Source of the DNA: Candidatus Aerophobota bacterium
GTDB taxonomy: Bacteria; Aerophobota; Aerophobia; Aerophobales; AE-B3A
Reading direction: 5' to 3'
Assembly: GCA_030602545.1 (NCBI GenBank)
Contig: JAUVZN010000003.1
Coordinates: 1 to 32,476 of the forward strand
DNA length: 32,476 nt
Made by a program: the position numbers and the translations under genes. A model generated the notes under the pieces. It ran no database searches and was not told the DNA's origin. It worked only from the letters and a program-made list of their open reading frames with translations. Shown piece by piece: positions 1-7,548 of the stretch; the first letter of the stretch is position 1, and every line of letters starts with the position of its first letter.

Positions 1-444
1 CTTTAAGTCGAGGGTGGACTCTACCCCCTCTACCTTCTTCCAAGTTAGGTAATGCTTGCCTAAACCCCTTCTGACTGCCTCAGGAACATCATTGGTGATG
101 GTGATCACGCCAACAGAGCTTCCCAGTATTCGAGATACAGCTGCTAAACTCTCCCCAGCCCCTATGACTGGGATATTTACTATCTCTTTGAGCTCCTTTA
201 CGGCAGGATCTGCTGCACAGCTAACGATAATCGCTTCAACACCTTTCTTTAACTCCTTTGTTAGGCTTATAATCTTCGGCTTTGCCTCTTCCTCGGATGT
301 CTTGTCGTATAGCCCTTTGGGATAGTTTTCTATACATCTGGATATGACTTTGAGTCCAGGAAAAACACCCTCAATTATCAAACCATGCCTATCAATCTCT
401 TTTTGATCTGACAGAGTTAATACCCTTATTAATCCGATATTCAT
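1..444 (-). CDS. Asp/Glu/hydantoin racemase-family protein (partial, C-terminus beyond window)
   Basis: The leftward frame from ATG at 444 is open for 148 codons to the window edge, so the C-terminal part is missing. The N-terminus has the beta-strand MNIGLIRVLT start of the Asp/Glu racemase superfamily. A Cys at residue 76 sits in VSCAADPAV, matching the first active-site cysteine region of hydantoin/Asp-Glu racemases. A second strand, IPVIGAGESLAA (91-102), fits the same fold. The second catalytic Cys would lie in the missing part. The ATG overlaps the stop of the upstream iclR-type gene as ATGA, so the two are probably translationally coupled. Next to a Liv/HAAT transporter, the likely role is racemising or processing an imported amino acid, hydantoin or related compound. 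The substrate is unknown, and the related AroM or maleate isomerase families are alternatives. Confidence 0.7.
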   Translation of the reverse strand, partial: MNIGLIRVLTLSDQKEIDRHGLIIEGVFPGLKVISRCIENYPKGLYDKTSEEEAKPKIISLTKELKKGVEAIIVSCAADPAVKELKEIVNIPVIGAGESLAAVSRILGSSVGVITITNDVPEAVRRGLGKHYLTWKKVEGVESTLDLK

Positions 445-1208
445 AGTATCCACCCTGCCTTATCTATCTGTTCAGCTATCTCGCTAGCAGCTTCTATTAG
501 TAAATGAGTGAACTTATCAACCTTTGGGCCATTAATACGGTCGAGCGGTCCAGCGATGGACAATCCTGCTATTATCTTTCTATGCTTGTCTAAGATGGGC
601 GCAGCGATAGCACGGGCTCCGGGATCCAACTCTCCAGTGCTTATCGCAAATCCCTTCTTACGAATGTTCTTGAAATCGGTTTTTAATCTCTCGGGGTCCG
701 TGATCGTATTCTCAGTGAACTTAGGAAGACCTGCTTCTTTGATAATCTTGTCTTGCTCCGCCTCATCAAGATAGGCCATTATCACTTTTGCCGATGCTCC
801 TGCATGCATAAACATCGTTCGACCTTGTTCGAACGAGAGTCTCAACGTATGGTTACTTTCAACCCGCTCGATACAGATAACTTTCTCTCCATAAATGGCT
901 GTTAAGACAATAGTCTCCTCTGTTTTTTTCAGAAGTTGTTGCATTACTGGCAGGGCAATATCGATAATGCTCAACTGTTCTCGCGCAACCTGAGCTAACT
1001 CTAGGATTTTAAGGCCGAGTCGGTAATATCCTGACTTTGTATCCTCCTCAATTAACCCTTGTGATTTCAGAGTGGCAACATATCTATAGGCTGTGCTCTC
1101 GGGGAGATTCGACCGGGCTGCTATCTCTGGAATGCTCATTACGGGATAGTCTTTATCAAAGAGCGACAGAATATTTAAACCCTTCTCTAAGGTGCTTAAC
1201 TCTACCAT
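441..1208 (-). CDS. IclR-family transcriptional regulator
   Basis: A 255-residue protein of normal IclR length. The N-terminal winged helix-turn-helix (about residues 4-70) contains STLEKGLNILSLF, SIPEIAARSNLPESTAYRYV and the wing segment GYYRLGLKILEL. The rest is the IclR effector-binding domain, with HAGASAKVIMAYL, the KGFAISTGELDPGARAIAAPI segment and a C-terminal LSIAGPLDRI strand. It is transcribed divergently from the ABC transporter genes and coupled by a 4-base overlap to the racemase-like gene. The most likely role is therefore local control of the transporter and racemase in response to a small carboxylated ligand. A perfect -35 on the minus strand and a palindrome lie just upstream. 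Family assignment is firm; the ligand and targets are inferred from position. Confidence 0.93.
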   Translation of the reverse strand: MVELSTLEKGLNILSLFDKDYPVMSIPEIAARSNLPESTAYRYVATLKSQGLIEEDTKSGYYRLGLKILELAQVAREQLSIIDIALPVMQQLLKKTEETIVLTAIYGEKVICIERVESNHTLRLSFEQGRTMFMHAGASAKVIMAYLDEAEQDKIIKEAGLPKFTENTITDPERLKTDFKNIRKKGFAISTGELDPGARAIAAPILDKHRKIIAGLSIAGPLDRINGPKVDKFTHLLIEAASEIAEQIDKAGWIL

Positions 1209-1251
1209 CCTTAACCCTCTTTCCCAAATTCTAAGAACTCTTTCTCAGAAA

Positions 1252-1280
1252 CTGATACCATAAAGTATTCTCCTTGTCAA
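1252..1280 (-). promoter_or_regulatory. Sigma70-type promoter candidate for the IclR gene
   Basis: On the minus strand, TTGACA (1280-1275, perfect consensus -35) is followed after 17 bases by TATCAG (1257-1252, 4 of 6 -10 matches). This would start transcription near 1245, about 37 bases before the IclR start codon. Confidence 0.55.
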
Positions 1281-1293
1281 GGGCGCGTCCCTT

Positions 1294-1314
1294 TTGTTAA
1301 TTTTTAATTAACAA
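1294..1314. promoter_or_regulatory. 21-bp palindrome, candidate IclR operator
   Basis: Two perfect 8-base arms, TTGTTAAT (1294-1301) and ATTAACAA (1307-1314), flank a 5-base centre. The site sits between the two divergent promoter candidates, 14 bases upstream of the minus-strand -35 and 16 bases upstream of the plus-strand -35. It is therefore well placed for a dimeric regulator to control both directions. That IclR binds it is inference. Confidence 0.5.
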
Positions 1315-1329
1315 TCTGCTTCCCAGTAG

Positions 1330-1357
1330 TTGACAAAGTTTCTAATCATGGTAAATT
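1330..1357 (+). promoter_or_regulatory. Sigma70-type promoter candidate for the ABC transporter operon
   Basis: TTGACA (1330-1335) is perfect, and TAAATT (1352-1357) follows after 16 bases with 4 of 6 matches to the -10. It would give a long leader of about 380 bases before the binding-protein gene. No closer convincing promoter was found in the spacer. Confidence 0.45.
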
Positions 1358-1447
1358 ACAATTGGTTTCCTGGAAAGACTTAACTGTTACATTCAGGGGA
1401 TAAAGCTATTCGATAAGAGGCTCTTTTTCTCTCTGGGAGGGTCAAAG

Positions 1448-1510
1448 ATGCGACTTTCTCAAAAAGCGGCTCTTAATAAAGGTGTTGATCTTTGGCAAAG
1501 GAAGAGTTAA
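1448..1510 (+). CDS. Possible 20-residue leader ORF in the transporter 5' region
   Basis: ATG at 1448 is preceded at 7 bases by GGGAGG (1435-1440), a well-placed ribosome binding site, and the frame ends in TAA at 1508-1510. The peptide begins MRLSQKAALNK and has no run of regulatory amino acids, so classic amino-acid attenuation is not evident. It could be a leader peptide, a decayed gene start or chance. Confidence 0.25.
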   Translation: MRLSQKAALNKGVDLWQRKS

Positions 1511-1650
1511 AAATGAGGCCAGAGGGAGGTGAGAGAGCAAGTATGGCCATTAGCTGGAACAAAGGAAAGGTTTCAGGGGAAAATAAACCAAGTCTATGAG
1601 TGAAAAATACAAGCTAGGGAAAGGAGGTGTACTAAGAAAAGCCAAGGAAG

Positions 1651-1688
1651 ACTCGAGTAATTGGGATGAACTCGAGTAATTGGGATGA
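1651..1688. repeat. Perfect 19-bp tandem duplication in the leader region
   Basis: ACTCGAGTAATTGGGATGA occurs at 1651-1669 and again immediately at 1670-1688. Each copy carries the palindrome CTCGAG. It lies about 55 bases before the binding-protein start. It could be a recent slippage duplication or a pair of regulatory sites one and three-quarter helical turns apart. Confidence 0.9.
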
Positions 1689-1742
1689 AAAAGAGCTTGG
1701 AAACACGTTTTTAAACTGAAAGTTTTAGGAGAGGAGGCAAGA

Positions 1743-2873
1743 ATGAGAAGATTAGTAGATGTGGTGGTCACTAGTATCCTGCTGGGTCTTCTTATTAACG
1801 TGGGTGCGGTAGGTGGTGCAGAAGAACCTGTTCGAATCGGCCTTTTGTGTCCCATTACAGGAACTCAAGCTGTGATGTCGGAGGATATGCTGACAGGAGC
1901 AAAGATGGCAGTAGAGGAGACCAATGCGGCGGGTGGCGTATTAGGGAGACCTCTGGAATTAATTGTCGAGGACACCGAAACCCGGCCGGCACCCGGAATG
2001 GATGCCGCACGAAAACTGATAGGGGTGGATAGGGTTGAAATCCTAACAGGCGGTTTTTCTAGCGGCGTGTCCCTGCCAATTGCTGAGTATGCTCAAGAGC
2101 AAGGAGTTCTTTATGTTTTGGCCGTTCCAACTTCCCCGTTGTTCCGTGACGTCGGCCCGTGTTGTATGAGTATCACGGTGGTGGATAGCTTTAAAGGTAA
2201 AGCGGTAGCGGACTTTGCTGTTGAAGATTCGGGCAAGAAGAAATTTGCCTTGATCCATATGAATAATGCATTTGGACAAGCGATAAAGCAGGTAACCATT
2301 AACAGGCTCAAGGAGTTGGGCGCTGAAATAGTGACCGAAGTGGATTACGAGTTGAACAAGGTAGACTACAAAGCAGAGCTTCTGAGATTATTTGCAAAGG
2401 ATCCAGAAGCGATTGTCGGCACCTGGTATGCAAAAGAAGGCCTGGTGACCGCTAAACAAGCATATGAGATGGGGTTGCTCAACGTAGATAAGGTGCCCTG
2501 GTACGTGTCTGAAATAACATCAAGCTACGCAGAGGCATTAGACAAAATCCCAGAGGTCCTTGAAGGTATAAAAGGGCTTGATCCACTCGAACCCGGCAGA
2601 CTCTTTTCGGAGAAGTTCAAAGAAAGAATGGGACGTGAGCCGATAACGGCCTTTGCTGCTCACTACTATGATGCTGTAAGGATGATCGCAATGGCTATAA
2701 ACTTCGCCAATTCTACAGACCCGGCTGCGGTGCGAGATACATTGTTTGAAATCGATGACTGGTACAGAGGCATGTCTTATGGAGGAGACAAAAGATTTGA
2801 TGAAGATGGGATGCAGGACCATGCTCAATTCCGGAAGGTAATTATCCAAAACGGGAAAAAAGTTGATTATTAG
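1743..2873 (+). CDS. ABC transporter substrate-binding protein, HAAT/Liv type
   Basis: 376 residues, the usual length for branched-chain amino acid or amide binding proteins. Residues 1-26 form a secretion signal: MRRLVDVVV, a hydrophobic core, and probable cleavage after GGA. The mature protein begins with the typical periplasmic-binding fold strand VRIGLLCPITGTQAVM (about 30-45), then MLTGAKMAVEETNAAGG and LELIVEDTETRP. No lipobox cysteine is present, so the protein is probably periplasmic or otherwise exported in soluble form. AGGAGAGGAGG lies just before the ATG. It is the first gene of a five-gene transporter set with two permeases and two ATPases. The family is clear. The ligand could be a branched-chain amino acid, an amide, urea or a short carboxylate and cannot be read from the sequence. 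Confidence 0.92.
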   Translation: MRRLVDVVVTSILLGLLINVGAVGGAEEPVRIGLLCPITGTQAVMSEDMLTGAKMAVEETNAAGGVLGRPLELIVEDTETRPAPGMDAARKLIGVDRVEILTGGFSSGVSLPIAEYAQEQGVLYVLAVPTSPLFRDVGPCCMSITVVDSFKGKAVADFAVEDSGKKKFALIHMNNAFGQAIKQVTINRLKELGAEIVTEVDYELNKVDYKAELLRLFAKDPEAIVGTWYAKEGLVTAKQAYEMGLLNVDKVPWYVSEITSSYAEALDKIPEVLEGIKGLDPLEPGRLFSEKFKERMGREPITAFAAHYYDAVRMIAMAINFANSTDPAAVRDTLFEIDDWYRGMSYGGDKRFDEDGMQDHAQFRKVIIQNGKKVDY

Positions 2874-2946
2874 GGAGAATGAGAATACTCTTGAGCAAGG
2901 TTGACTATTTCCTGGATATCAGTTGACGGTCCATGGAGTGAGTGGA

Positions 2947-2982
2947 AGACCCCACCGGCGCTTACCCTGGTCGGCGGGGTCT
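2947..2982 (+). promoter_or_regulatory. Strong intergenic hairpin between binding protein and permease
   Basis: AGACCCCACCG (2947-2957) pairs with CGGCGGGGTCT (2972-2982), an 11-bp GC-rich stem with one mismatch and a 14-base loop. Only a weak AATTT follows, so it is a poor intrinsic terminator. It is more likely a partial terminator or an mRNA 3'-end stabiliser that lets the binding protein be made in excess over the membrane subunits. Such elements are common behind binding-protein genes. Confidence 0.65.
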
Positions 2983-3070
2983 AATTTCATATGTTAAACT
3001 AGTAATACCTTTCCATTTTCTTCCACATGCTCGAGTTGACACCTATTCGAAAGTTTTGGGGTATTACAAT

Positions 3071-3985
3071 ATGGACTTTTCTCAAATCATAGCCAATAGC
3101 CTAGTCAGAGGAGCCGAACTGAGCCTGTTAGCTATTGGACTTACTATGGTTTTTGATATTTTGAAATTTGCCAACTTTGCTCACGCTGATTATGCCGTTT
3201 TGGGCGCCTTTTTGGTTTATTCACTTAATCAGGTGCTTGGGTTAAGCCTGTTCCTTGCGGTCATTCTAGCTGCCCCTGCCACTGCGTTGATCGGTATTTG
3301 TATAGACACAGCTATTTTCAAACCCCTGAGAAGAAAAGAAGCCAAAGTAGTAACTGCAATGGTATGCTCGCTGGGCATCGGCATCGCTTTAAGGAATATT
3401 TTGCGATTGATATGGACCAGTCGCACGAAGACATACGCAATACCAATACAAAAACCCATTGAAATACTTGGCGCAAGACTTACCTTTACCCAGATAGGCA
3501 TAGTGTTGACCGGATTCATTTCCATGGTAATCTTTCATTTATTGCTACATCGAACAAAATTCGGAAAAGCGCTACGGGCAATTTCTGACAATAGGGTATT
3601 GGCCAGTGCTTGTGCCATTGACTCCGAGAAAGTGATCAAATGGATGTGGTTTATAGCATGCTGCTATGGAGTTATGGGAGGAACTATGATTGCGATGGAG
3701 CACCTCCTTTATCCTAGGTTGGGTTTTGATATTTTAATCCCGGTTTTTTGTGCCGCTATATTGGGAGGTATTGGTAATCCTTATGGGGCTATGTTGGGAG
3801 CACTGACTCTTGCCCTAGCTGAAAATATTGTTCTGGCCCTAGACTTTAGTTATTTGATAAGTTTAGGCGGATTGTTCGAGGTTGGTCCGATTCAAATAAG
3901 TACAGGTTACAAACCGGCAATTAGCTTCGTCATTTTAGTAGCTGTTTTGCTCTTTAGGCCAACTGGAATTTTAGGAAGGAAATAA
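3071..3985 (+). CDS. Branched-chain amino acid/HAAT ABC transporter permease, LivH family
   Basis: 304 residues from ATG at 3071. The frame is open back to a GTG at 2942, but that start lies inside the intergenic hairpin and would add 43 residues unlike LivH, so it is rejected. The protein is strongly hydrophobic, with about eight membrane segments. It has the LivH N-terminus ANSLVRGAELSLLAIGLTMV, then ILKFANFAHADYAVLGAF, and the cytoplasmic EAA-like loop around RTKFGKALRAISDNRVLASACAI. The C-terminus AVLLFRPTGILGRK is typical. It pairs with the LivM-type protein encoded one base downstream to form the inner-membrane channel. The ribosome site before 3071 is weak, so the start is likely rather than certain. 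Confidence 0.9.
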   Translation: MDFSQIIANSLVRGAELSLLAIGLTMVFDILKFANFAHADYAVLGAFLVYSLNQVLGLSLFLAVILAAPATALIGICIDTAIFKPLRRKEAKVVTAMVCSLGIGIALRNILRLIWTSRTKTYAIPIQKPIEILGARLTFTQIGIVLTGFISMVIFHLLLHRTKFGKALRAISDNRVLASACAIDSEKVIKWMWFIACCYGVMGGTMIAMEHLLYPRLGFDILIPVFCAAILGGIGNPYGAMLGALTLALAENIVLALDFSYLISLGGLFEVGPIQISTGYKPAISFVILVAVLLFRPTGILGRK

Positions 3986-3986
3986 G

Positions 3987-4907
3987 ATGCCTGTAATCTA
4001 CTTTCTCATATATCTTCTAACCATGATCGGTATATATAGCCTGCTTGCTATGAGCCTTAACTTTCAAGTTGGTTTTACAGGACTAATAAATTTTGGTCAA
4101 GTTGCCTTCTTCTGTATAGGGGCTTATGCATCGTCGCTTTTAGTGACAAAAGCAGGAGCGCCTCTAATATTGGGTTTTGTGGGGGGGATGGCTCTGAGCG
4201 GACTGTTCGGTTACATAATCAGTATTCCAACAAAGTCTTTAAAGGCTGATTATTGGGCAATCGCAACTCTCGCCGGTGGAGAGGTGGTCAGGCTACTCGC
4301 TCTAAATGAGGGGTGGTTGACAGAGGGTCCTTTTGGAGTTATGAGCATTCCTCAACCATTAAGGTGGCTCTTTTCCAAGGATAGTTACCCTCTTTTCTAC
4401 CTCTTCTTAATTGCTGCCTGCGTGCTAATAATCTACTTTGTCTTATCTTTACTAACCAACTCTCCATTCGGAAGGAATCTTAAAGCAATTAGGGATGAGG
4501 AAGATCTATGTTTGAGTTTAGGGAAAAATACTAGGAAATTAAAATTGCAGGCGATGGTTGTAGCTGGGATGGTCGCCGGCCTAGCTGGTGCGCTATTTGC
4601 CCACTATATAACCTATATTTCTCCAGAAAACTTCAAACCTATCGAAACTTTTCTTATGTGGGCCATGATTATAGTGGGGGGAAGAGGAAACCATCTAGGT
4701 GCTATCCTTGGTGCTGTGGTTATCCAGTTATTTAATGTCTCTACCAGATTCATTGGTGGTTACGTACCGTTGGGCTCCGATACTATGGCGGCGCTAAGAA
4801 TGGTCATAATCGGCCTTTTGATAGTCTTGTTCCTCCTGTATGCACCTGAGGGCTTGATAAGGGAGAGGAAGAAAGTGTATCATCTAAAACGCAAGCACAT
4901 CGAGTGA
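3987..4907 (+). CDS. Branched-chain amino acid/HAAT ABC transporter permease, LivM family
   Basis: 306 residues, one base after the LivH-type stop. Features are YSLLAMSLNFQVGFTGLINFGQVAFFCIGAYAS near the N-terminus, characteristic of LivM, many membrane segments, and the coupling loop TNSPFGRNLKAIRDEEDLCLSLGKN (about 158-182), which contacts the ATPases. The C-terminus LYAPEGLIRERKK is also typical. The last codon overlaps a GTG start of the next gene as GTGA, so expression is coupled. The family is clear; the substrate is unknown. Confidence 0.92.
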   Translation: MPVIYFLIYLLTMIGIYSLLAMSLNFQVGFTGLINFGQVAFFCIGAYASSLLVTKAGAPLILGFVGGMALSGLFGYIISIPTKSLKADYWAIATLAGGEVVRLLALNEGWLTEGPFGVMSIPQPLRWLFSKDSYPLFYLFLIAACVLIIYFVLSLLTNSPFGRNLKAIRDEEDLCLSLGKNTRKLKLQAMVVAGMVAGLAGALFAHYITYISPENFKPIETFLMWAMIIVGGRGNHLGAILGAVVIQLFNVSTRFIGGYVPLGSDTMAALRMVIIGLLIVLFLLYAPEGLIRERKKVYHLKRKHIE

Positions 4908-5677
4908 ACAATTCTATGTTAACGTTAACTATCAGAGATCTGCAAAAGAATTTCGGTAGCCTAAGGGCATTAGATCGAGTATCACTCGAAGTCCAAGGCA
5001 ATTCTATCGTAGGGCTAATAGGGCCTAATGGTTCGGGAAAAACTACTTTATTCAACGTAGTTTCGGGCTTTTATGAAAAGGATGGAGGGGAAATCTATTT
5101 CAAAGGAGAGAGGATAGATGGTCTAAGGCCGGATCAAATTGTAAAAAAAGGGCTCAGCCGAACTTTTCAGGTATGTAAAGCTCCTGAGAAATTAACAGTA
5201 TTAGAAAATATGATGCTAGCAGCAAAAAGTCAGATAGGAGAGGATCCATTTAGTGCACTGTTCAGGCGCCCGCGGGTCTCTATGTTGGAAAAAGCTAATT
5301 TAGATAGAGCGATGGATCTGCTTGAGGTGCTACAACTTGTTGATTTAAGAAACGAATATGCTGGCGATCTATCTGGTGGACAGAAAAAGCTTCTCTCGCT
5401 GGGAAGGGCTTTTATGCTGGACCCCGATCTAATATTGCTGGATGAACCTACCGCCGGTGTAAATCTTACTTTGGCCACGCAGTTACTGAAAGTGATAAGA
5501 GAACTCCAAAAAAAAGAAGGTAAAACTTTCTTTATAATCGAGCATAGTATGAAGGTCATCAGTGACATTTGTGATAAAGTTCTCGTATTGAACTTTGGGA
5601 AAATAATGGCTGAGGGAACACCAGAGGAGATTCGGAAGGATGAACAGGTACTAAAGGCATATCTAAGTGGCGCTTGA
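4904..5677 (+). CDS. ABC transporter ATP-binding protein, LivG family
   Basis: 257 residues from GTG 4904, which overlaps the previous stop. An ATG at 4916 (residue 5) is a possible alternative; neither has a strong ribosome site. The nucleotide-binding domain is complete: Walker A GPNGSGKTT (about 40-48), Q-loop TFQVCKAPEKLTV, signature LSGGQ (156-160), Walker B LILLDEP (176-182) and H-loop His at IIEHSM (about 214). The N-terminal IRDLQKNFGSLRALDRVSLEV and the GLSRTFQ region are LivG-like. It energises import together with the LivF-type subunit encoded next. Confidence 0.93.
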   Translation: MNNSMLTLTIRDLQKNFGSLRALDRVSLEVQGNSIVGLIGPNGSGKTTLFNVVSGFYEKDGGEIYFKGERIDGLRPDQIVKKGLSRTFQVCKAPEKLTVLENMMLAAKSQIGEDPFSALFRRPRVSMLEKANLDRAMDLLEVLQLVDLRNEYAGDLSGGQKKLLSLGRAFMLDPDLILLDEPTAGVNLTLATQLLKVIRELQKKEGKTFFIIEHSMKVISDICDKVLVLNFGKIMAEGTPEEIRKDEQVLKAYLSGA

Positions 5678-5706
5678 GGAAGCCTGTTTCGGGAGGTTCA
5701 AGCAGA

Positions 5707-6414
5707 ATGCCTTTATTAAAGGTAAGTAATATAGTTTCAGGTTATGGGCGTACAGAGATCCTACACGGTGTTTCCATGTACGTTGATCAAGATGAGATTG
5801 TGACAATCATTGGACCTAATGGAGCTGGAAAATCCACGTTATTCAAGACAATAATGGGATATCTGATACCTAGTACTGGAAACATTCTATTTTTGGAAGA
5901 AGAGGTGGCCAAATTAGAGCCGAATAAAAAAGTGGAGAGAGGTATGGCCTATGTTCCACAACTTGAAAATGTTTTTCTATCCCTTACAGTTCAAGAAAAT
6001 TTGGAAATGGGAGGTTACTCAAGAGATAGCAAAAAGGTAAGAGAAGGGGTAGAGAATGCATATGATACTTTTCCAGTATTGAAAGAGAAGAGAAATAAAA
6101 AGGCACATACGCTCAGCGGTGGACAAAGGCAAATGTTGGGAATGGCTAGGGCACTCATGACTGAACCAAATCTCATATTGATAGATGAGCCGTCTGCTGG
6201 ACTCGACCCGAGAGCTACGGAAGCAGTATTTAATCAAATTAAGAATTTGCATAAAGAAGGGGTAGCAATCATAATTATTGAACAAGATGCCTATAGGTCC
6301 TTAAATATATCTGATAGAGGATATGTTTTGGCTATGGGGCAGAACCAATTTGACGACTCGGCTGATAGGATCCTTAATAATGACCAAATAAGAGAAGCTT
6401 ATTTGGGCGGCTAG
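5707..6414 (+). CDS. ABC transporter ATP-binding protein, LivF family
   Basis: 235 residues from ATG 5707, chosen because GGGAGG (5691-5696) precedes it at a normal distance. The frame extends to a TTG at 5674 that overlaps the livG-type stop, but this lacks its own ribosome site. Walker A GPNGAGKST (36-44), signature LSGGQRQML (136-144), Walker B LILIDEP (156-162) and the IIEQDA switch region are all present. The start MPLLKVSNIVSGYG and the region AYVPQLENVFLSLTVQENL are typical of LivF. It is the last gene of the transporter operon. No convincing terminator follows in the 235 bases before the convergent dehydrogenase gene. Confidence 0.93.
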   Translation: MPLLKVSNIVSGYGRTEILHGVSMYVDQDEIVTIIGPNGAGKSTLFKTIMGYLIPSTGNILFLEEEVAKLEPNKKVERGMAYVPQLENVFLSLTVQENLEMGGYSRDSKKVREGVENAYDTFPVLKEKRNKKAHTLSGGQRQMLGMARALMTEPNLILIDEPSAGLDPRATEAVFNQIKNLHKEGVAIIIIEQDAYRSLNISDRGYVLAMGQNQFDDSADRILNNDQIREAYLGG

Positions 6415-6649
6415 TTTCCGGTAGGATCTTGGTCAATGGACTTCCTAGCAATTGCAAATCCCTTGAAGAGGTAGCTAGGGGAACTTTCTCCTCAATACTA
6501 TGGAAAATCTCCTCTTGAGTTAGCAGGTGTTGACATAAGCGGTATAAATTGGGTCAAATACTCTCAAAGGAAATGAGCACCAACGAGATACGCAGCTAAT
6601 TTTTGTCAGTATTCATCAAAATATTTTCCCCAAAAAATGTGGGGCTGAC

Positions 6650-7459
6650 TCACATTGTAGGCTCTTCTCGCGTACATTCGGCCAATCGGTGGACTAGGTA
6701 GAACATACTGGCCTGCGACCCTCCATCGACGTTGATATCCTCCCCGGTGATGTAACTGGAGTCGCCCGATGCAAGAAAGATAGCGACCCTGGCCATCTCT
6801 TCCGGTGTTCCATGCCTATTCATTGGTATTGCCCTAGTCCTTGCTTCCAGAAGCTTTTCGCTTGGGTAGGCCTCTCGCTGTAAAGGGGTCATTACCGGTC
6901 CGGGACTGAGCGCATTGACCCGAATGCCGTATTTTGCCCATTCAACAGCAAGGAGACGGGTCAGTCCTATCACTCCGGCCTTGCTAGGCGTATAGGCACC
7001 ACTGTTGAGCTCAGGCATGTGAGCGGATATTGAAGCCACATTGATTATGGATCCTCCAGATTTTCTTTCGATCATGTGCCGCCCAACAGCCTGGCAGCAG
7101 AGAAACACACCTTTTAGATTAACTTCGATAACCCGGTCCCAATCCTCTTCTCTCAGGTTTTCAATGGGGCCAGCAACATAGATCCCGGCGTTATTGACCA
7201 GGATATCGATTCTGCCGAAAGTCCTTAAGGTCTGCTGGACCATCCGATCTACATCATTGCTTCTTGAAACGTCTCCCTGTATAGCTTCGGCTCGACGCCC
7301 CAGAGTCCGGATCTCATTTGCTACTGTATCTGCCCCATCAATGTTTCGATCACAGTTCACTACCACATCGGCTCCTGCTTCAGCAAATCCCAGGGCGATG
7401 CCCCTTCCTATTCCTTGGCTAGCACCTGTTACGATTGCGATCTTGTCTTTGAGTTTCAA
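6650..7459 (-). CDS. Short-chain dehydrogenase/reductase (3-oxoacyl-ACP reductase-like)
   Basis: 269 residues, classical SDR. The cofactor motif TGASQGIG is at 11-18, NNAG at 89-92, the active-site Asn in NLKG (114), Ser in VASIS (143/145), and Tyr156 with Lys160 in YTPSK. IRVNALSPGPV and the C-terminal ITGEDINVDGG are also typical. The start is TTG at 7459, supported by AGGGG nine bases upstream; no ATG gives the conserved MKLKDKIAIVTG beginning. The gene points towards the transporter operon and has its own promoter. The C-terminal 20 residues run past the usual SDR end. It oxidises or reduces an alcohol/ketone with NAD(P)(H); the substrate cannot be told. Confidence 0.93.
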   Translation of the reverse strand: MKLKDKIAIVTGASQGIGRGIALGFAEAGADVVVNCDRNIDGADTVANEIRTLGRRAEAIQGDVSRSNDVDRMVQQTLRTFGRIDILVNNAGIYVAGPIENLREEDWDRVIEVNLKGVFLCCQAVGRHMIERKSGGSIINVASISAHMPELNSGAYTPSKAGVIGLTRLLAVEWAKYGIRVNALSPGPVMTPLQREAYPSEKLLEARTRAIPMNRHGTPEEMARVAIFLASGDSSYITGEDINVDGGSQASMFYLVHRLAECTREEPTM

Positions 7460-7497
7460 CTGGAATTACCCCTTTTCTGAACCACATCTTTCACTCC

Positions 7498-7526
7498 ATA
7501 ATATTTGAGGCATTCCCCATTGTCAA
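7498..7526 (-). promoter_or_regulatory. Sigma70 promoter for the SDR gene
   Basis: On the minus strand, perfect TTGACA (7526-7521), a 17-base spacer and TATTAT (7503-7498, 5 of 6). Transcription would begin near 7491, giving a leader of about 30 bases before the TTG start. Confidence 0.7.
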
Positions 7527-7548
7527 GAGAGGAATTAGCTCTTGTCGT

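Noticed and set aside
1550-1855. Leftward open frame of about 100 codons across the transporter leader
   Set aside because: It runs over the tandem repeat and antisense to the binding-protein signal sequence, has low-complexity composition and no recognisable family.
2942-3070. Upstream GTG start adding 43 residues to the LivH-type permease
   Set aside because: It begins inside a stable hairpin, has no ribosome site, and the extra residues are unlike LivH; ATG 3071 begins exactly at the family N-terminus.
6530-6548. TTGACA followed by TATAAA in the gap after the transporter operon
   Set aside because: The hexamers are only 7 bases apart, which cannot form a sigma70 promoter, and no rightward gene follows.
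6628-6644. CCCCA/TGGGG hairpin between the convergent LivF and SDR genes as terminator
   Set aside because: Only 5 base pairs and no T-run on either strand; not enough to call a terminator.
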